A DNA stretch of 64,000 nt, from the NCBI GenBank assembly GCA_016125275.1, contig WGMB01000007.1, positions 186,001 to 250,000 on the forward strand, written 5' to 3'. Position numbers and translations under genes: made by a program. The stretch comes from Acidobacteriota bacterium (GTDB lineage Bacteria > Acidobacteriota > Terriglobia > Bryobacterales > UBA6623). This document shows, in pieces, positions 8,335 through 16,730 of this stretch (the first letter of the stretch is position 1; every line of letters begins with the position of its first letter). A model generated the notes under the pieces. It saw only the letters and a list, made by a program, of their open reading frames with translations. It was not told the DNA's origin and made no database searches.

Positions 8335-9648
8335 TCAACTGCTCGGCAAGCTCTTGAGAATGTCGTTGTACATCACGAACGCAAACAGCAGCATCAGGAA
8401 CACCAGCCCGACCTGCATGATGCGTTCCTTGACGGCCAAGCTCACGTCCCGGCGGATCAACGACTCGAACAGCAACATCACGATCACGCCGCCGTCGAGG
8501 ATCGGAATGGGCAGCAAGTTGAAGATGCCGAGCTGCAAGCTGATGTTCGACATCAGCAGCACCATGTCCGGCCAGCCGCGGCGGGCGGCCTCGCCCGACA
8601 GCCGCGCAATGCCCACCGGGCCTTCGAGCGCCTTCGGCGACATGCGCTGCTCGATCAATCCGCGCAGCACGCGGAAGGTCAACGTCACGTTGGTCAGGTT
8701 GGTCTCGACCGACTTCTCGACGGCTTCGCCGAAGCCGAGCTCGCTGACCGTGCGCTCAGGACCGATCATTGCGCCGATGCGCCAAGCCTCTTCGCCGGCG
8801 TCGGAGTCGAGCTCGGGGGTGACGGCCAGATTCATCAGCCGGCCGTCGCGCTCGAGTTGCAGCAACAGCGGCTTGCCTTCCGAACCCTTGATCTCTTCGA
8901 GCGCGTCGTCGACCTGCAGGATGCGGCGCTCGCCGATGCGGCGCACGATGTCGCCGCCGTGGATGCCGGCCTTCTCAGCAGCCGAGCCCGGACGCGGCTC
9001 CAGGGTGATGGCGGCGGCTTCGTTCCAGCCGGCCACGCCGACGCCCTGCTCGCCTTCGGGCGCGATCGAGATGTTGACCGTGAGGCGCTGCCCGTCGCGG
9101 TCGATGAGCACCGGCACGGTCTTGTTGACGGCAGTGATCTCGGCCAGCCGCACCGACTCCCAGTCGGGCATCGGCTCGCCGTCGAAGGCCACGATGAGGT
9201 CGCCGGACCGGACGCCGGCCGCGGCGGCCGAGGAGCCCGGCTCGACGCTGGCGACGACCGGTGGATCGCTCCAGTAGGCGAACCGCTCATAGTGCGTCGT
9301 GAACAGCCCGGCCAGCAGCACCACCGCCAGCACGCCGTTGAAAATCGGCCCCATGGCGGCGATGATGAGCCGCTGCCAGCGCGGTTTGGCCAGGAACTCT
9401 CGGGGGTCTCCGGTCGGTTCCCCGATACTCTCGCCGGCCATCTTGACGTAGCCGCCGATCGGCAGCAGACAGATCTTGTAGTCGGTTTCGCCTCGGTGGA
9501 ACCCGATCAGCCGCGGACCCATGCCGATCGAGAACGACTCGATGCGTACGTCAAAAGCCCGGGCCGCCAGAAAGTGACCCAGCTCGTGGATCAGTACCAT
9601 GACCCCGAGCACGAAGACAAAGGCGAGCGAGTTCTCAACGAAGCCCAT
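8335..9648 (-). CDS. rseP: RIP-family site-2 zinc metalloprotease RseP, 437 aa
   Basis: This is an intramembrane protease that cleaves membrane-bound regulators such as anti-sigma factors. The zinc-binding HELGH is at residues 21-25 in the first membrane helix, followed by IESFSIGMGPRLIG. Two PDZ domains occupy the periplasmic middle (around VASVEPGSSAAAAGVRSGDL and ALEPRPGSAAEKAGIHGGD-like segments). The second metal ligand lies in NLLPIPILDGG near the C-terminus. Length and topology are standard. The gene starts 6 nt after the dxr stop, a very common dxr-rseP pairing, so the two are almost certainly one transcript. Confidence 0.95.
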   Translation of the reverse strand: MGFVENSLAFVFVLGVMVLIHELGHFLAARAFDVRIESFSIGMGPRLIGFHRGETDYKICLLPIGGYVKMAGESIGEPTGDPREFLAKPRWQRLIIAAMGPIFNGVLAVVLLAGLFTTHYERFAYWSDPPVVASVEPGSSAAAAGVRSGDLIVAFDGEPMPDWESVRLAEITAVNKTVPVLIDRDGQRLTVNISIAPEGEQGVGVAGWNEAAAITLEPRPGSAAEKAGIHGGDIVRRIGERRILQVDDALEEIKGSEGKPLLLQLERDGRLMNLAVTPELDSDAGEEAWRIGAMIGPERTVSELGFGEAVEKSVETNLTNVTLTFRVLRGLIEQRMSPKALEGPVGIARLSGEAARRGWPDMVLLMSNISLQLGIFNLLPIPILDGGVIVMLLFESLIRRDVSLAVKERIMQVGLVFLMLLFAFVMYNDILKSLPSS

Positions 9649-9654
9649 ATGACG

Positions 9655-10839
9655 TCAACCCACTGCGACCGCCCAGGCCGCAGCGATCTCCTTGGCGGCG
9701 GCTCGCGCTTCGCGATCCAGCGCCACTACTTCTGACAAAGTAGACGGGCGCCGGTCCCCGCAGCGTTCCAGCGTTTTCTCCACCACGCCGGGGATCCCCA
9801 GGTAGGGGATCTCGCGATCCAGGAAGGCGGCCACCGCCACTTCGTCGGCGGCGTTGAGCACGCACCCGGCTCCGCCCCCGCTCTCGGCCGCTTCGTAGGC
9901 CAGCCGCAACAAGGGGAAGCGGGCCAAGTCCGGCGGCTCGAACTCTAAGTTTCGCACGGCGTCCCAGCGCAGGCGACGCTCCGGCGGGCCCTGCTCGCGG
10001 TCCGGATCGGTCAACGCGTAGCGGATCGGCAGCTTCATGTCCGGAGGACCCAACTGCGCGATCACCGAGCCGTCGCGGTACTCCACCATGGCGTGCACGA
10101 TCGACTGCGGGTGCACCACCACCTGCACGCGCTCCGGACCGAAGCCGAACAGCCAGCAGGCCTCGATCACCTCGAAGCCCTTGTTCATCATCGTCGAGGA
10201 GTCGATGGTGATGCGGGCGCCCATCTTCCAGGTGGGATGGCGCAGCGCCTGCTCCGGGGTCACCGCTTCCATCTCGGAGGCGGGCGTGCGCCGGAAGGGG
10301 CCGCCCGAGGCGGTCAAAATCAGACGGTCGACTTCTTCTCGGCGGCCGGCGCGAAGGCACTGGTGCAGCGCGTTGTGCTCGCTGTCGACCGGCAGCAGCT
10401 CGGCGCCGGAGGCGGTTGCGGCCACCATCACGAGCTCGCCGGCGGCGACCAGCACTTCCTTGTTCGCCAGCGCCACACGCTTGCCGCGCCGAATCGCCTC
10501 GTAGGTCGCCGGCAGCCCGACCACGCCGACGGCGGCCGAGACCACTGCGTCGCAGTCCACGTCGGCGACGCAGGCGAGCAGTCCTTCCTGGCCGGTGAGA
10601 ATTTCAGGGCGCCAAGCGTCCAGCGCGCTTTGGTCGAGGGCTTCGAGCACGCGGCGGCGCACGCCGTCGTCCTCGACGGAAACCAGCGCAGGCCGGAATT
10701 CGAGAATCTGGGGAACCAGCTCGTCGACATTGCGCCCGGCCGCCAAGGCCAGGGGGCGCACTCTTCCCGCCATCTCACGGACGACCTGAAGAGTATTGCG
10801 GCCGATCGAGCCGGTGGAACCGAGGATGGAGAGCCGCAT
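9655..10839 (-). CDS. dxr: 1-deoxy-D-xylulose-5-phosphate reductoisomerase, 394 aa
   Basis: Dxr converts DXP to 2-C-methyl-D-erythritol 4-phosphate with NADPH, the first committed step of the MEP isoprenoid pathway. The NADPH-binding GSTGSIGRNTL is at residues 6-16; ALANKEVLVAAGE and PVDSEHNALHQCL carry the Lys and the Asp/Glu metal ligands; LTASGGPFRR and the MGARITIDSSTMMNKGFEVIEA stretch complete the active site. ATG 10839 puts the Rossmann motif at the usual place; an upstream reading would add 11 unlikely residues. It heads the dxr-rseP-ompH run. Confidence 0.96.
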   Translation of the reverse strand: MRLSILGSTGSIGRNTLQVVREMAGRVRPLALAAGRNVDELVPQILEFRPALVSVEDDGVRRRVLEALDQSALDAWRPEILTGQEGLLACVADVDCDAVVSAAVGVVGLPATYEAIRRGKRVALANKEVLVAAGELVMVAATASGAELLPVDSEHNALHQCLRAGRREEVDRLILTASGGPFRRTPASEMEAVTPEQALRHPTWKMGARITIDSSTMMNKGFEVIEACWLFGFGPERVQVVVHPQSIVHAMVEYRDGSVIAQLGPPDMKLPIRYALTDPDREQGPPERRLRWDAVRNLEFEPPDLARFPLLRLAYEAAESGGGAGCVLNAADEVAVAAFLDREIPYLGIPGVVEKTLERCGDRRPSTLSEVVALDREARAAAKEIAAAWAVAVG

Positions 10840-11149
10840 CACGCGTCTTTCGACCGGTCGAACCTTCGTCAAGTTAGCACAGTACGCCTTGGGAGGCTAT
10901 CGGTCGAAGAGCTGAAGAACGTTGGGGGTGAAAGAGGAGAGGGGGTCGCCGGGGGGTAGTTTCAGGGGTCTTTGGTTGAGGTTAGTCTCGCTTAGGTGGG
11001 GGTTGCCCCCCCGGCTTTGATTGAAGAATACCAAAGATCATAATCCTTGGCAAGCCCTTCTTCCAATTTTTGTAGATCCGGGATCGCGGAAGGCCTATGG
11101 AAAATTGGAAGTTGTTGATTATAAAGGATGAAGTGACGTCAGATTTTTT
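10840..11149. other. 310-nt intergenic region with an AT-rich, possibly relic-coding island
   Basis: This gap lies upstream of dxr and downstream of the garR-like gene, both on the minus strand. The half next to dxr is GC-rich with G runs and a GGGGG-TTG-CCCCC hairpin near 10997-11012. From about 11015 to 11148 the composition becomes clearly AT-rich, unlike anything else in the window. On the minus strand 11138-10992 is an open frame of 48 codons without an ATG that ends in a TAA stop; its last part reads LEEGLAKDYDLWYSSIKAG, which looks protein-like. This could be a decayed gene end, but no family is recognised. Confidence 0.5.
11060..11111. repeat. Perfect 11-bp inverted repeat, 30-nt spacer
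   Basis: CTTCCAATTTT at 11060-11070 is exactly the reverse complement of AAAATTGGAAG at 11101-11111. The spacer contains a second small palindrome, GATC-CGG-GATC. It lies in the AT-rich island between the garR-like gene and dxr. It could fold as an RNA stem, or be the end of a lost mobile element; nothing in the flanks decides between these. Confidence 0.6.
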
Positions 11150-12049
11150 CTAGACGCCCTCGCCCTTGACCTCGACGCCCGCCCATTTCTCGAAGATCTT
11201 GATGGCGGCGGCGATATCCTCGTCGCCATGCCCGCTGGCGACGCCGGCGGCGAACATCTCGTGGACCAGGGCCGTGCCGGGCAGGGGCACGCCCATCTCG
11301 CGGCCCGACTCGAGCATGAGGCTCACGTCCTTCTTCATCCACTTGAGCGGGAAGGCGGCCTCGAAGTTGCGCTTGAAGATTTGCGGAGCCTTGAAGCTGA
11401 TGAGCCCGGCCTTGGCGGCGGAGTTGTCGAGGATCTCGAACATCAGCTCCGGCTTCACGCCGGCCTTGGTCGCCAGCACCATGCCTTCCACGAAGCCCTG
11501 CAGCATGTTGGCGAGGACGAGATTCTGGGAGAGCTTGGCGTGCAGGCCCATGCCCTGGCCGCCGCAGTAGTAGAAGTTCTTGCCCATGGCTTGGAACCAG
11601 GGCATCACGCGGTCGTAGATGTCCTTGGGGCCGCCGACCATGAAGGTGAGGGTGCCACCGCGGGCGCCGGGCGTGGAGCCGGTGCAGGGCGCGTCGAGAT
11701 ACCAGGCGCCCTTGGCCTCGAAGGCCGCCGCCAGCTTGCGCGCCGTGTAGGGAGAGATGGTGGAGCAGTCCGCGATCACGTTGTCGGCGCTGACGCCTTC
11801 GATCACGCCGTTCTCGCCCGTCAATACGGATTCGGACATGGCCGAATCGCCCACGCACAAGAAGACGCACTCGGCGAACTCGCCGACCTGCTTGGGCGTC
11901 TCGCAGAACGTGCCGTTGGCGTGCTCGGCGAGCTTCTGCGCTTTGGAGGCGGTGTGGCTCCACAGGGCCACTTCGTGGCCTGCGTCGAGCAGGTGCTCCG
12001 CCATGGGATAGCCCATCAATCCGAGTCCGAGAAATCCGAGTTTTGCCAT
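11150..12049 (-). CDS. 3-hydroxyacid dehydrogenase (tartronate semialdehyde reductase / 3-HIBDH family), 299 aa
   Basis: The NAD(P)-binding motif GLGLMGYPMA is at residues 8-17, the substrate motif region reads DAPCTGSTPGARGGTL (family: DAPVSGG..GA..G.L), and the catalytic Lys is in LHAKLSQNL. These are hallmarks of the beta-hydroxyacid dehydrogenase family, including tartronate semialdehyde reductase (GarR), 3-hydroxyisobutyrate dehydrogenase and succinic semialdehyde reductases. AAGGA lies 6 nt before the ATG. The divergent neighbours are a glyoxylate/hydroxypyruvate reductase and glycerate 2-kinase, which favours D-glycerate as the product (inference from context). Confidence 0.88.
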   Translation of the reverse strand: MAKLGFLGLGLMGYPMAEHLLDAGHEVALWSHTASKAQKLAEHANGTFCETPKQVGEFAECVFLCVGDSAMSESVLTGENGVIEGVSADNVIADCSTISPYTARKLAAAFEAKGAWYLDAPCTGSTPGARGGTLTFMVGGPKDIYDRVMPWFQAMGKNFYYCGGQGMGLHAKLSQNLVLANMLQGFVEGMVLATKAGVKPELMFEILDNSAAKAGLISFKAPQIFKRNFEAAFPLKWMKKDVSLMLESGREMGVPLPGTALVHEMFAAGVASGHGDEDIAAAIKIFEKWAGVEVKGEGV

Positions 12050-12082
12050 TTGCGTCCTTCCTTTGCCTTCCGGCAGACCGCA

Positions 12083-12112
12083 ATTGTACGTGTTCAAACC
12101 GCTATGCGACAA
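12083..12112 (-). promoter_or_regulatory. Sigma-70-like promoter for the garR-like gene
   Basis: Read on the minus strand, TTGTCG (complement of 12107-12112) is followed after 18 nt by TACAAT (complement of 12083-12088). The -35 box overlaps the ATG of the divergent reductase gene, so the two transcription units may interfere with each other. Confidence 0.5.
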
Positions 12113-13101
12113 TGACCGCTCGCATGAAACCCCCTGTCCTGGTGACCAAGAAGCTGTACCCGAAGGCGCTCGAGCTCCTGCAGGCGACGGCCGACGTGGA
12201 GTACCACGACTCGCGCGCGGGCCTTTCGGCGGACCGTCTGTTGACGAAGGCGAAGGGCAAGGTCGGCATCGTTTGCCAGTTGACCGACAAGTTCTCCGCC
12301 GAGGTGCTGGCGGAGTTGCCGGACTTGAAGGTGCTGTCGAACGTGGCGGTCGGCTACGACAACATCGACGCGGCGGCCGCGGCTGAGCGGGGAGTGCTGG
12401 TCACCAATACGCCCGGCGCGCTGACCGAGACGACCGCGGACCTCGCCTTTGCGCTGCTGATGGCGGCGGCCCGGCGGTTGACCGAGGCTGAGCGCTTTCT
12501 GCGCGACGGCAAGTGGGGCGAGTGGTATATCGACCTGCTGTGCGGCTATGACATCTATGGCGCGACGCTGGGTCTGCTGGGGATGGGCCGCATCGGCCAA
12601 GCCGTGGCGCGGCGCGCCCAGGGCTTCGGCATGAAGGTCCTCTACCACAACCGGACCCGGCTGGACCCGGCCGTGGAGGACGCTCTCGACGCCAAGTACG
12701 TCTCGTTCGAGGAGCTGCTGAGCGAATCGGACTTCGTGAGCGTGCACACGCCGCTGACGCCCGACACTCGTCATCTGATCGCCGCCGCCGAGCTCAGCCG
12801 GATGAAGCCGACGGCCATTCTCGTCAACACGGCGCGCGGACCCGTGGTGGACGAGGCGGCGCTGGCGGCGGCTCTGGACAAGCGGACCATCGCGGCCGCC
12901 GGCATCGACGTCTTCGAGCGGGAGCCGGAGGTCCACCCCGGGCTGCTGGCGGTGGAGAACGTGGTGCTGGCGCCGCACGTCGGCAGCGCGACGATCGCCA
13001 CGCGGACGCGCATGTGCACGATGGCGGTGGAGAACTGCCTGGCCGGTTTGCGCGGCGAACGGCCGCCGAACCTCGTCAATCCGCAGGCTTGGAAAGGCTG
13101 A
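12112..13101 (+). CDS. D-2-hydroxyacid dehydrogenase (glyoxylate/hydroxypyruvate reductase), 329 aa
   Basis: The NAD(P)-binding loop LGLLGMGRIGQAVARRA and the catalytic triad of the D-2-hydroxyacid dehydrogenases are visible: Arg in VNTARGPVVDE, Glu in GIDVFEREPEV and His in APHVGSAT. The pattern, especially VGYDNIDAAAAAERGVLVTNTPGALTETTADLAFALLM, fits GyaR-type glyoxylate/hydroxypyruvate reductases, which make glycolate or D-glycerate. An in-frame ATG at 12124 is an alternative start that removes four residues. Six nt separate it from the glycerate kinase gene, so the two should be co-transcribed. Confidence 0.92.
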   Translation: MTARMKPPVLVTKKLYPKALELLQATADVEYHDSRAGLSADRLLTKAKGKVGIVCQLTDKFSAEVLAELPDLKVLSNVAVGYDNIDAAAAAERGVLVTNTPGALTETTADLAFALLMAAARRLTEAERFLRDGKWGEWYIDLLCGYDIYGATLGLLGMGRIGQAVARRAQGFGMKVLYHNRTRLDPAVEDALDAKYVSFEELLSESDFVSVHTPLTPDTRHLIAAAELSRMKPTAILVNTARGPVVDEAALAAALDKRTIAAAGIDVFEREPEVHPGLLAVENVVLAPHVGSATIATRTRMCTMAVENCLAGLRGERPPNLVNPQAWKG

Positions 13102-13107
13102 GGCGGC

Positions 13108-14406
13108 GTGAAGGACCAGCTTCGCAACATCTTTCTGGACGTTCTCGACGAGCTCTCGCTCGAGAGGGTGCTCCAAGAGAGGCTCTCTTGCCGAGACGGC
13201 GTGCTCGTTGCGGGCGAGACGCGCATCGACCTAGCCGAATACAAGAAGATCCTGACGGTGGCGATCGGCAAGGCGGCCGGGCCGATGGCGAAGGGCTTTG
13301 CGCGGCTGGTCCAGCCCCGCAAGGCCTCCGGCGTGATCGTCGCTCCCACGCCGACCCCCGACGCCCCGCCGTACTTCATGACCTACGTGGGCGGCCACCC
13401 CTACCCCACTGAAGGCAGCGTGTACGCCGCCAGCGTGGTGGAGGAGATGCTCACGGACCTGCGCGAGCAGCACTTGGTGGTCTGCCTGCTTTCCGGTGGC
13501 GGCTCGGCGATCTGCGAAAAGCCCGTTTCCGACGAAATTTCCTTTGAGGATCTGCGCGAATTCTTCCGCGTGCTGGTGACCTGCGGGGCGGACATCGTGG
13601 CGATGAACATCCTGCGGAAGCATTTTTCGGCGATCAAGGGCGGACGGTTGGCCGAGCGGGCGCATCCGGCTCGGCAGTTGACGCTCTACGTTTCCGATGT
13701 GCCGCCGGAACAGCCTTCGACGGTCGCTTCCGGCCCGACCATGCCGGATGAGTCCACTCTGGCCGACTGTCGCGCCACGGTCGAGCGGCTGGGCATTCGC
13801 GAGCGTCTGCCGGCCTCGATCCGCGCGATGCTCGACGAGGACCGCGTTCCGGAGACTCCCAAGCCGGGCGACGCCGTGTTCGCCAACAGCTCCTGGCACT
13901 GCCTGCTCGACAACGCCGACGCGATCGAGGCCGTCCGCCGTCGCTGCGAAGCGCTGGGCTGGACGGTCGAGACGGACCTGTCGGTGGACGATCTCCCCGT
14001 GCCCGAAGCCGCCGATCGGCTGCTGGCCCGCCTAAAGGCGCTGCGGGAGAGCGTGGCCGAAGGGCCCGTGGCGGTGCTGACCGGGGGCGAGCTGAGCTCG
14101 CCGGTGCTCGGCGACGGGCGGGGCGGTCGCAATTCGGCCTTCGTGCTCGACTGCGTGTCGAAGATCGACGGCCGGCCGATCGCCGTCATCAGCGCGGGCA
14201 CCGACGGCGTGGACGGTAACTCGCCGGCCGCGGGCGCATTGGCCGACGGAGACAGCCTGCGCAAGGCTCGCGAAGCCGGGCTCGACCCGGACGAGTGTCG
14301 GCAACGGTCCGACGCCTACTCGTTCTTCGACAGGCTCGGCGACGCGCTGGAGACCGGCCCGACGGGCAACAACGTGCGCGACATCCGGTTGCTGGTCGCT
14401 TGGTAG
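13108..14406 (+). CDS. Glycerate 2-kinase (GckA/MOFRL family), 432 aa
   Basis: The enzyme phosphorylates D-glycerate to 2-phosphoglycerate with ATP. The GckA N-terminal domain shows the glycine-rich LLSGGGSAICEKP, SDVPPEQPSTVASGPT is typical of the family, and the C-terminal MOFRL domain includes LTGGELS, GRGGRNSAFVLD and ISAGTDGVDGNSPAAGA. The GTG start at 13108 lies 6 nt after the preceding stop. Together with the reductases at 11150-13101 it forms a short route from glyoxylate-derived tartronate semialdehyde or hydroxypyruvate to glycolysis. Confidence 0.93.
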   Translation: MKDQLRNIFLDVLDELSLERVLQERLSCRDGVLVAGETRIDLAEYKKILTVAIGKAAGPMAKGFARLVQPRKASGVIVAPTPTPDAPPYFMTYVGGHPYPTEGSVYAASVVEEMLTDLREQHLVVCLLSGGGSAICEKPVSDEISFEDLREFFRVLVTCGADIVAMNILRKHFSAIKGGRLAERAHPARQLTLYVSDVPPEQPSTVASGPTMPDESTLADCRATVERLGIRERLPASIRAMLDEDRVPETPKPGDAVFANSSWHCLLDNADAIEAVRRRCEALGWTVETDLSVDDLPVPEAADRLLARLKALRESVAEGPVAVLTGGELSSPVLGDGRGGRNSAFVLDCVSKIDGRPIAVISAGTDGVDGNSPAAGALADGDSLRKAREAGLDPDECRQRSDAYSFFDRLGDALETGPTGNNVRDIRLLVAW

Positions 14407-14416
14407 GACGAGTCTG

Positions 14417-15295
14417 ATGAGCCAACGGCATCCTTGGAAGGTCTCGCTGCACGGCGGGCACTCGGGCGAGTTCTGCGAGCACGCCGTCTCCACTTTGCGC
14501 GAGGTGCTCGAGGCCGCCGTCAACGCTGAGTTTTCCGTCTTCGGCGTGAGCGAGCATGCGCCGCGTAGCCAGGCGCGGTTTCTCTATCCCTCCGAGGTCG
14601 AGAAGGGCTACACGCTCGAGCGCCTGCACCAGGAGTTCGCGGCCTACGAAGCCGAGCTCGCGCGGCTGGCCGAAGAGCTCCAGGATCGTTTGACCGTCCT
14701 ACGCGGTTTCGAGGCCGAGATCGTGCCGGCCGAGGGCTACCGCGAGGAGATGCTGGCCCACCGGCGGCGCTTCGAGTACATGGTCGGCTCGGTGCACTAC
14801 GTCGACGAGATCCAGATCGACGGATCGCAGGAGGAGTTCGACGCGGCGCTGGCCGGCGCCGGCGGGCTGGAGGCCTTGGCGGTGCGCTACTACGAGGCGG
14901 TGGCCGCGATGGCGGAAGCCCTGCGGCCGGAGGTGGTGGGCCACCTGGACTTGATCCGGCGGCGTGCGCCGCTGGACGCGGACCTGGCGACGCCGGCCAT
15001 CCAGAAGGCCGCCGACCGGGCGCTCGAAGCGGTGGCGGCGGCGGACGCCGTTCTGGACCTCAACACGGCGGGTTGGCGCAAGGGCCTCGGTGGGCCGTAC
15101 CCGGCGCCGTGGCTGGTGGCGCGCGCCGACGCCATGGGAATCGGATTCTGCTTCGGCGACGACAGCCACGGTCCGCAGGACGTGGGCGCCGGCGTGGAGG
15201 CCGCTCGCGACTACCTGCTGGAACACGGCGTCTCGCGCGTCCGCCGCTTGAACCGTCTCGACGGCGCGATCGTTAAAGAGTGGATTCCACTCTAG
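14417..15295 (+). CDS. PHP-domain phosphatase, histidinol-phosphatase (HisJ/HisK) type, 292 aa
   Basis: The PHP metal-binding pattern is present: LHGGHSGEFC (His12, His15), FGVSEHAPRSQ, LRGFEAEIVP, MVGSVHYVD, VGHLDLIRR and FGDDSHGP. In the HisK type this trinuclear metal site dephosphorylates L-histidinol phosphate. No other his genes are in the window, so related PHP phosphoesterase activities cannot be excluded. It begins 10 nt after the glycerate kinase gene and its 3' end overlaps the convergent DUF202 gene by 23 nt. Confidence 0.85.
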   Translation: MSQRHPWKVSLHGGHSGEFCEHAVSTLREVLEAAVNAEFSVFGVSEHAPRSQARFLYPSEVEKGYTLERLHQEFAAYEAELARLAEELQDRLTVLRGFEAEIVPAEGYREEMLAHRRRFEYMVGSVHYVDEIQIDGSQEEFDAALAGAGGLEALAVRYYEAVAAMAEALRPEVVGHLDLIRRRAPLDADLATPAIQKAADRALEAVAAADAVLDLNTAGWRKGLGGPYPAPWLVARADAMGIGFCFGDDSHGPQDVGAGVEAARDYLLEHGVSRVRRLNRLDGAIVKEWIPL

Positions 15296-15584
15296 GCAAC
15301 TGCTTCAACTGATGGCGGATGCGCCGCCGGATGCTCTCGAAGCGGGCGTAGCCGACCCCTGTCACTACGACGGAAGCCGCTACGAAGAGCCAGCCGGCGA
15401 GCCGGTACCAGCGAGCATCGGCCATGGCGGTCTCCAGATCGGGCAGGTGCACGCCGCTCATCCCGGTCAGGAACAAGGCCAGGGCCGTTCGCAGGTAAGC
15501 CAGGAGCGTACGCTCGTTGGCGAGTTGGGTGCGGTCGATCGCGAGTTGGTCGCGTAGGGCGGAGGCGGGACTCGAAACTTCCAC
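15273..15584 (-). CDS. DUF202-family small membrane protein, 103 aa
   Basis: The signature LANERTLLAYLRTALALFLTGMS is that of the DUF202/YidH membrane family. Two more hydrophobic segments follow (WYRLAGWLFVAASVVVTGVGYA and the weaker stretch before it), and a basic C-terminal tail is cytoplasmic by the positive-inside rule. I chose the GTG at 15584, which has GAGGGG about 9 nt upstream; no ATG is available close to the conserved part. The function of the family is unknown. Its 3' end overlaps the PHP phosphatase gene on the other strand. Confidence 0.8.
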   Translation of the reverse strand: MEVSSPASALRDQLAIDRTQLANERTLLAYLRTALALFLTGMSGVHLPDLETAMADARWYRLAGWLFVAASVVVTGVGYARFESIRRRIRHQLKQLPRVESTL

Positions 15585-15668
15585 GGGCAAGGACCCCTCA
15601 GGATAACGCGCCGATGCGGCCGGGGCTGGAAGACTGGATCGGCGCGGACCTGTGTCAGCATAAGATTC

Positions 15669-16730
15669 GTGCCGTCCCAGATGCTGGCTGAGATCGAGCA
15701 GCAGCCCGAAGCGCTCGAACGAACTCTGCGGGAAGTCTTGCCTCGCGCCGAGGCCCTGCGTCGCCGCCTGGAAGGGCGGCGGCCGGCGGTGATCGTGCTG
15801 GTGGCCCGGGGCACGTCTGACAACGCCGCCACCTTCGGCCGTTACCTGCTGGAGATCACCACGGGCCTGCCGGTTTCGCTGGCTGCTCCGTCGGTAACGA
15901 CGCTCTACGGCGCGGCGCCGCGCTGGCAGGACGCGCTGGTGGTCGGGGTCTCGCAGTCCGGCGCCTCGACCGACGTGAACGTTTGCCTGGAGACGGCCCG
16001 CGCGCAGGGCGCCTTTACGATCGGCGTCACCAACGAGAGCCGGAGCGCCCTGGCCGGTCTGGTCGACGAGGTCTTTCCCGTGCTGGCCGGCCCGGAGCTC
16101 AGCGTGGCGGCGACGAAGACCTACACCGGGCAGATGCTGGGCTTCTATCTGCTGGCCTTTGCGCTGGGAGCGCCGCTGGACACGGAGCGGCTGCGCGAGA
16201 TTCCGGAGACGGCCGAGGCCTTTCTGAGCTTGCGCAGCGAGGTGGAGCAGCTTTCGGAGCGCTACCGCTTCATGGAGCGGGCCGTGGTGCTGGCGCGCGG
16301 CCTCAACTACGCCAACGCGCTGGAGCTCTCGCTCAAGCTGATGGAGACCTGCTACGTGACCGCCGAGCGCTTCTCCACCGCGGATTTTCGGCACGGGCCG
16401 ATTGCGCTGGCCGAACGGGACTTTCCGGTGTTCCTGTGGGCGCCGCCGGGCCCGACCGCGGCCGGCGCGGCGGAGATCGTGGAGAAGTTGGGGGAGCTGC
16501 AGGCCGAGACGGTCGTGATGGCGCCGGTGGATTCGCCGAGCCTCGCCAAGGCCACGCGCAGCATCGTGCTGCCTTCCGTGCCGGGGGAGAGAGTGGCGCG
16601 GCCGGCGGACTTGTACACGCCGATTCCCTACATCATCCCGGGGCAGTTGCTGGCGGCGGCGCTAGCCGAGCAAAAGGGACTCGATCCCGACCAGCCGCGG
16701 GCGCTCCGCAAGGTGACCCAGACGCTTTAA
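15669..16730 (+). CDS. Two-SIS-domain sugar-phosphate isomerase/deaminase (GlmS isomerase-like), 353 aa
   Basis: The protein consists of two SIS domains with no glutaminase domain. The first carries LVARGTSDNAATFGRYLLE and GVSQSGASTDV; the second carries VVLARGLNYANALELSLKLMETCYVTAERFSTADFRHGP, close to the GlmS isomerase half. The N-terminus MLAEIEQQPEAL is typical of stand-alone SIS proteins that deaminate or isomerise glucosamine-6-phosphate or related amino sugars. GTG 15669 and ATG 15681 are both possible starts; neither has a strong ribosome binding site. A TAAGAT box lies just upstream at 15661-15666. Confidence 0.88.
   Translation: MPSQMLAEIEQQPEALERTLREVLPRAEALRRRLEGRRPAVIVLVARGTSDNAATFGRYLLEITTGLPVSLAAPSVTTLYGAAPRWQDALVVGVSQSGASTDVNVCLETARAQGAFTIGVTNESRSALAGLVDEVFPVLAGPELSVAATKTYTGQMLGFYLLAFALGAPLDTERLREIPETAEAFLSLRSEVEQLSERYRFMERAVVLARGLNYANALELSLKLMETCYVTAERFSTADFRHGPIALAERDFPVFLWAPPGPTAAGAAEIVEKLGELQAETVVMAPVDSPSLAKATRSIVLPSVPGERVARPADLYTPIPYIIPGQLLAAALAEQKGLDPDQPRALRKVTQTL

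Noticed and set aside
10992-11138. A toxin-antitoxin gene in the AT-rich island
   Set aside because: No start codon, only 48 codons, and no recognisable family; reported only as a possible relic.
15585-16394. Long upstream extension of the DUF202 frame
   Set aside because: It runs antisense through the SIS gene and is composed of Gln/Arg/Gly-rich shadow sequence; only the last 103 residues look like a real protein.
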